A stretch of DNA of 8,689 bases from Betaproteobacteria bacterium RIFCSPLOWO2_02_FULL_62_17 (GTDB lineage: Bacteria > Pseudomonadota > Gammaproteobacteria > Burkholderiales > SG8-39). Positions 5,203 through 8,689 of the stretch are shown piece by piece. Both the position numbers and the translations under genes were made by a program. The stretch is from the NCBI GenBank assembly GCA_001770355.1, contig MEQV01000047.1, forward strand, positions 1 to 8,689, written 5' to 3'. The stretch's first letter is position 1. Each line of letters starts with the position of its first letter. The notes beneath the pieces are model-generated. The model saw only the letters and a list, made by a program, of their open reading frames with translations. It was not told the DNA's origin and ran no database searches.

Positions 5203-5726
5203 GCAAGCTCGAACACCTTTTCATCGAGGCCCAAAAGCTTTGCGGGCACCACGAATATGTCGTCATCGGCAGTCTGTCCGCGTTGGCCATATTGCCGGCC
5301 GGTCGCATTCCCGCCCGCATGCTGATGTCTATCGACGTAGATTGCTACACCCGGCGCGACCCGGCGCGGATATTCGAGTTGCAGCACGACCTCGGCGAAG
5401 GCAGCGCTTTTGAAGCCGCTCACGGTTACTTTCTCGATCCGGTTTCACCCAAGCTGCCGACGCTGCCCGCGCAGTGGGAGTTTCGATTGGTGAAAGTCCC
5501 ATTTACAAGCGGCGTCACCGTGTTTTTTCTTGATCCCAATGACGCGGCCATCTCGAAATATGCCCGCAGCGAAACGCGCGATCGCGAATGGATTCAGGCT
5601 GGAATCGCGGCGGGCCTGCTGTCGTTGCCGATTATCGAGAGCCGCCTTCGGGATACGGAATTTATCGATGATGAAGAGCGGGAAAGGGCTCGAAGTGCGT
5701 TCGCCGAAGACAAGTCACGCCTGTGA
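5193..5726 (+). CDS. Nucleotidyltransferase-fold protein (DUF6036/AbiEii-like), putative toxin
   Basis: This is a 177-residue protein starting at the ATG overlapping the XRE stop. The frame is open further upstream, but that part would lie wholly inside the XRE gene and lacks family sense; a GTG at 5181 is a possible alternative. The features match a minimal nucleotidyltransferase: GS at 26-27 (VIGSLSAL), an acidic pair D48-x-D50 (SIDVDCYTR) and, later, LDPNDAAISKYARSETRDREW (113-133), which resembles the conserved D-x(4)-K-x(6-7)-D element of AbiEii/DUF6036-type proteins. Members of this superfamily act as toxins or antiviral factors by transferring nucleotides to tRNA or partner proteins. 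Activity here is inferred. No ribosome site precedes the start, which fits translational coupling to the XRE gene. Its stop is only 4 bases from the 3' end of the convergent SDR gene. A non-toxic nucleotidyltransferase role is possible. Confidence 0.75.
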   Translation: MDLSKLEHLFIEAQKLCGHHEYVVIGSLSALAILPAGRIPARMLMSIDVDCYTRRDPARIFELQHDLGEGSAFEAAHGYFLDPVSPKLPTLPAQWEFRLVKVPFTSGVTVFFLDPNDAAISKYARSETRDREWIQAGIAAGLLSLPIIESRLRDTEFIDDEERERARSAFAEDKSRL

Positions 5727-5730
5727 CACG

Positions 5731-6525
5731 CTACAACGACAGGCCCCCGTCGATGAACAGCGTCTGTCCGGTCATGTACTCCGACGCGGGCGAGGCGAGG
5801 TAGAGCGCGAGCAGCCCGACCTCGCGGAATCGCCCCGGACGGCCGACCGGAACGACGCGCGCGTACTGGTCTGCGCTCATGCGCTCCCCGGCGCTTTCAG
5901 GCGAGGAGAAATCGGGAAACAGGCCCGGCGCGATGCAGTTCATGCGCACGCCGGTCTTCGCCCATTCGAGCGCCTGGGCGCGCGTGAAGCCGATGAGCCC
6001 CATCTTGCCGGTGGCGTAGATGACGCGCTCGACACCGCCTTTTATGGCGCCGATCCCCGAGATGTTGATGATCCGCCCGGAGCCGCGCGCCATCATCTGC
6101 GGCGCCACGGCGCGCGTGCACATGAGCGCGTGGGTGAGGTTCAGGTCGAGGATGTAGTGAAGATCTTTATCGGAGATCGGCTCCTTCGGGTCATCTGTGC
6201 CGGGCCGCGGAATGAGCGGACGCTTGAGCGAATCGCCCACCCCGTTGACCAGGATGTCGATCCTGCCGAACTCGGCCATCACCTTGTCCACAGCGCGCTG
6301 CACTTCGTCGCTCCTGGTGAGATCGGCGGCGACGGGCAGCACACGCCGCCCGGTGGCCTTGGCGATCGCCGCGGCCGTCGGCTCCAGATATTTGGTGGTG
6401 CGCGAGTTGATCGCCAGGTCGGCGCCGGCTTCGGCGAACACTTCGGCGATGCCCTTGCAGATGCCGCGACCCGCGCCGGTGATGAAGGCGACCTTGCCGC
6501 TGAGGTCGTATTCGGGGAGTGTCAT
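5731..6525 (-). CDS. Short-chain dehydrogenase/reductase (SDR)
   Basis: This 264-residue protein has the classical SDR layout. The nucleotide-binding loop is TGAGRGIC (16-23), where the usual TGxxxGIG ends in Cys23 instead of Gly. The other motifs are D68 in AADLT, NGVG (94-97) in place of NNAG, and a catalytic tetrad of N129, S156, Y170 and K174 (YATGK). The C-terminal IDGG (258-261) is also typical. Arg42 after beta-2 (NSRTTK) hints at NADP(H) preference, but this is uncertain. It probably oxidises a hydroxyl or reduces a keto group in the neighbouring catabolic pathway; the substrate is unknown. The ATG at 6525 has only a weak upstream AAAGG. It is transcribed divergently from the URO-D-superfamily gene, and its 3' end nearly touches the nucleotidyltransferase gene. 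Confidence 0.92.
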   Translation of the reverse strand: MTLPEYDLSGKVAFITGAGRGICKGIAEVFAEAGADLAINSRTTKYLEPTAAAIAKATGRRVLPVAADLTRSDEVQRAVDKVMAEFGRIDILVNGVGDSLKRPLIPRPGTDDPKEPISDKDLHYILDLNLTHALMCTRAVAPQMMARGSGRIINISGIGAIKGGVERVIYATGKMGLIGFTRAQALEWAKTGVRMNCIAPGLFPDFSSPESAGERMSADQYARVVPVGRPGRFREVGLLALYLASPASEYMTGQTLFIDGGLSL

Positions 6526-6558
6526 GTGCGAAGGACCTTTCGGTTGTCGGCGGCGAGT

Positions 6559-6607
6559 TTAGCCGAATGCGGCCGTTGCAAGGGCTGCATCGCATCGCAT
6601 CGGCTAA
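6559..6607. promoter_or_regulatory. Inverted repeat in the divergent SDR / URO-D-superfamily promoter region
   Basis: TTAGCCGAATGCG (6559-6571) is mirrored by CGCATCGGCTAA (6596-6607) with a single-base bulge. The spacer contains a triplicated GCATC (6587-6601). The pair lies in the 172-base gap between two divergent starts, where an operator for a shared regulator is expected. It could also form a stem-loop in a leader RNA. I found no convincing sigma70 boxes for either gene. Confidence 0.4.
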
Positions 6608-6697
6608 TATGGCCGAATCGCAGGCGTCACGCGCCAGTTTGAATTTTTTGTCGTTCAGCGGTTTGAGTAATTCAGCGCTTCGATAAAGGATGTTCAA

Positions 6698-7948
6698 ATG
6701 ACCACCGTCGGCAGATCGATCTACGAGCAGAAGCAGCGGCGCATCGACGATGTGATCGCCTTGCGGCGGCCGGACCGCGTTCCGACGGCGTTCATGGCCA
6801 CGTTCTGGATGGCGAAATACTCAGGCATCAGCCATCGCCGGCTCATGTACGACATCGACGAGGGCGAGGCGGTGCTGCGCCGCGTGCTCGAAGAGCTCGA
6901 TCCGGACGTGTACATGCTGCCGCACCTCAATACCTTCATCGGCCCGACCATGGAAAAGCTCGGCTTCAAGCAGCTCCAATGGCCGGGGCATGGCGTGGGC
7001 GATAACCAGCCCTACCAGTACCTCGATCGCGAGTACATGAAGGCGGAGGAGTTCGACGAATTCATCGCCGATCCCACCGGCTTCTACCTCGCCAAATACC
7101 TGCCTCGAGTCGCCTCGGCTTTCGAGGGTTTCGAAGCTCTGCCGCTGTTTCCGGGCCTGCATTACACGCGCATTGTAACCGGCGTGCGCGGCTTCGCAAA
7201 CCCGGCCTTTCGCCGCGCCATGGCTCAAGTGATGGAAGCGGGCGAGGAAAACCAGAAGCTGTTCGACCGGATGATGGCCTTCGTCGCCTGGTCCGAGCAG
7301 TCCGGCTATCCGCTGGGTTCGTCCACCACCTCGATCGCGCCCTACGACTTCTTCGCCGACTACTTCCGCGGCGCCAAAGGGATGATGACCGATCTGTTCC
7401 GCCGCCGCGACAAGCTCATGGAGGCGATGGACAAGATCATCCCCTTCCTGCTGCGCCACGCCGTTGCGGCCGCGTCTGCGGTGCCCTGCAAGATCGTTTT
7501 CATTCCCATCCACTGGGCCCCGGACCGTTTCATGTCGCAGGAACAGTTCAAGAGCGTCTACTGGCCCTCGTTCAGGAAGCTGCTGCTTGCAATGATCGAT
7601 ACGGGCCTGGTGCCGATGCCGCTGTGGGAGGCCGATTGCACCCAGCGCCTGGAGGTGATCGGCGATGGCATGCCGCGCGGCAAAATGATTTACTGGTTCG
7701 AGCGCACCGACATCCGCCGCGCCAAGGAAGTGCTGGGCGACGTGGTGTGCCTGCGCGGCGCGATCTCGCCCTCGATCTTGAATCTGGGCACGCCCGAGGA
7801 AGTGGACGCCGCCTGCCGCGAGACCATCGAAGTGGCCGGCAAGGATGGAGGACTGATCCTCGACTGCGCTTTCGGTGTTCCGGACGAAGCGCCGCTGGAA
7901 AACGTCCGCACGCTCTACCGTTCGGTAAAAAAATACAACGCGGGATAG
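6698..7948 (+). CDS. Uroporphyrinogen decarboxylase (URO-D) superfamily protein
   Basis: This 416-residue protein shows the URO-D/MtaA-type TIM-barrel pattern: an RVP motif near the N-terminus (27-29, RRPDRVPTAF), PYDFFADYFRGAKGMMTDLFRR (about 215-236), a LVPMPLWEADCTQRLEVI segment (304-321), and the late VVCLRGAISPSILNLGTPEEV (349-369), which strongly resembles methylcobalamin:CoM methyltransferase relatives. Potential metal ligands are H272, E311, C314 and C351, but the textbook HxC...C zinc site is not clear. It is longer than true HemE (about 350) and sits in a catabolic locus, so haem synthesis is unlikely. Corrinoid-linked methyl transfer or decarboxylation of a pathway intermediate are the alternatives. 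No corrinoid-binding protein is encoded in this window. AAGGA lies seven bases before the ATG. Confidence 0.85.
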   Translation: MTTVGRSIYEQKQRRIDDVIALRRPDRVPTAFMATFWMAKYSGISHRRLMYDIDEGEAVLRRVLEELDPDVYMLPHLNTFIGPTMEKLGFKQLQWPGHGVGDNQPYQYLDREYMKAEEFDEFIADPTGFYLAKYLPRVASAFEGFEALPLFPGLHYTRIVTGVRGFANPAFRRAMAQVMEAGEENQKLFDRMMAFVAWSEQSGYPLGSSTTSIAPYDFFADYFRGAKGMMTDLFRRRDKLMEAMDKIIPFLLRHAVAAASAVPCKIVFIPIHWAPDRFMSQEQFKSVYWPSFRKLLLAMIDTGLVPMPLWEADCTQRLEVIGDGMPRGKMIYWFERTDIRRAKEVLGDVVCLRGAISPSILNLGTPEEVDAACRETIEVAGKDGGLILDCAFGVPDEAPLENVRTLYRSVKKYNAG

Positions 7949-7994
7949 GGCAAGGTGTAGTGTTGCGCGGCGGCAGGTGAAGCCTCTCGCGATC

Positions 7995-8017
7995 AGCACC
8001 CCGCACCTCGCGGTGCT
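7995..8017 (+). other. Stem-loop between the URO-D-superfamily and Bug genes
   Basis: AGCACC (7995-8000) pairs with GGTGCT (8012-8017), and the stem could extend by CCGC/GCGG-type pairing inside the loop. It lies in the 102-base gap before the Bug gene. There is no T-run after it, so it may be a processing or stability element rather than an intrinsic terminator. Confidence 0.35.
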
Positions 8018-8050
8018 TCGTTATGTTGTCTGAGAATAAAGGGAGTCGCC

Positions 8051-8689
8051 ATGAACCTCGCGGGACGTTTCATCCGGGCCGGCAGCCGTGCCGCGTTTGC
8101 GCTGGTATTGACTGCGGCCACGGCCGTCGCACAGCAGTACCCCTCGCAGCCGCTGCGCCTGCTGGTTCCCATTCCGCCCGGCGGCGCGCCGGACGTGGTG
8201 GCGCGCCTGCTGGCGCCGCGCCTGTCGGAGGCGCTGCGCCAGCCGGTGGTGGTCGAGAACCGCGCCGGCTCGAACGGTGTCATCGCCACCGAGGCGACCG
8301 CGAAGGCCGCGCCCGACGGCTACACCCTGATGCTCGGACCCGAGGGCATGGTGGCGATCAACCCGCACCTGTACGCGAAGATGCCGGTCAACCCGATGAA
8401 GGAACTGGTCCCGGTCGCGAGCATCTTCCGCGCCAGCTTCGTCATGGCGATCAACGCGGCTGTCCCGGCGACGAACTTCCGCGAGTTCATCGAAGTCGCC
8501 CGCAAGACGCAGCCGCCGCTTTCCTACGCTTCCGGCGGCAACGGCAGCCAGCACCAGCTGATCATGGAGATGGTGAAGTCGCGCTCCGGCATCGACCTGC
8601 TGCACGTGCCCTACAAAGGCGGCGCGCCCGCGACCACCGCTGCGGTCGCAGGCGACGTCGCGGTGCTGTTCGCCGGCGCCTCGGTGATG
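8051..8689 (+). CDS. Bug/TctC-family periplasmic solute-binding protein (3' partial)
   Basis: The frame opens at the ATG at 8051 and runs past the right edge (213 residues visible of about 320 usual). A GGGAG ribosome site lies five bases before it. Residues 1-27 are a signal peptide (basic start, AAFALVLTAATAVA core). Family landmarks follow in order: QPLRLLVPIPPGGAPDVVAR (33-52), VVVENRAGSNGVIATEATAKAAPDGYTL (66-93), YASGGNGSQHQL (159-170) and VPYKGGAPA (186-194). Bug proteins capture carboxylated or other small organic molecules in the periplasm and usually feed a TctAB permease. The ligand cannot be read from the sequence; placement after the URO-D-superfamily gene suggests it binds the substrate of this catabolic locus. 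It may be co-transcribed with that gene. Confidence 0.93.
   Translation, partial: MNLAGRFIRAGSRAAFALVLTAATAVAQQYPSQPLRLLVPIPPGGAPDVVARLLAPRLSEALRQPVVVENRAGSNGVIATEATAKAAPDGYTLMLGPEGMVAINPHLYAKMPVNPMKELVPVASIFRASFVMAINAAVPATNFREFIEVARKTQPPLSYASGGNGSQHQLIMEMVKSRSGIDLLHVPYKGGAPATTAAVAGDVAVLFAGASVM

Noticed and set aside
1..8689. CRISPR arrays, tRNA/rRNA genes, insertion-sequence transposases
   Set aside because: No regularly spaced repeats, no tRNA- or rRNA-like sequence, and no transposase-like reading frame was seen on either strand.

Overview
The window looks like part of a GC-rich proteobacterial chromosome. A Burkholderiales or related betaproteobacterium is most likely, because it carries a TctB-family permease subunit and a Bug/TctC-type periplasmic solute-binding protein, which are greatly expanded in that group, next to aromatic-type catabolic genes. 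This placement is inferred from gene content; no rRNA or other phylogenetic marker is present. No stretch longer than about 240 bases lacks a gene.

Layout, left to right. (1) 1-528 (+): the 3' part of a TctB-family membrane subunit, cut by the left edge. It converges on (2) 1578-673 (-): a SAM-dependent methyltransferase with a cleavable signal peptide. A near-perfect 50-base hairpin lies between the two 3' ends. (3) 1821-2402 (+): mntP, a manganese exporter, divergent from the methyltransferase. (4) 3043-2504 (-): a carboxymuconolactone decarboxylase/AhpD-fold protein, and upstream of it on the same strand (5) 4477-3149 (-): a phthalate-dioxygenase-type Rieske oxygenase; these two probably form an operon. 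A 61-62 bp two-hairpin repeat occurs twice in the same orientation, once upstream of the methyltransferase (1636-1696) and once between the Rieske and decarboxylase genes (3076-3137). (6) 4678-5202 (+) and 5193-5726 (+): an XRE-type HTH protein and a nucleotidyltransferase-fold protein that overlap by 10 bases. They share a strong sigma70-like promoter with a palindrome across its -10 box, and resemble a toxin-antitoxin or defence module wedged into the catabolic region. (7) 6525-5731 (-): a short-chain dehydrogenase/reductase whose 3' end is 4 bases from that of the nucleotidyltransferase. (8) 6698-7948 (+): a uroporphyrinogen-decarboxylase-superfamily protein, divergent from the SDR. (9) 8051-8689 (+): the N-terminal two thirds of a Bug/TctC solute-binding protein, cut by the right edge.

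Taken together, the Rieske oxygenase, CMD-family protein, SDR, URO-D-superfamily protein and Bug protein suggest uptake and oxidative breakdown of an aromatic or otherwise cyclic carboxylic acid. The substrate cannot be read from the sequence. The Rieske gene has no reductase or ferredoxin gene beside it in this window, so its electron supply must be encoded elsewhere. The parts most worth following up are the XRE/nucleotidyltransferase pair with its operator-like promoter, the duplicated two-hairpin repeat, the exported methyltransferase, and the unassigned catabolic gene set.
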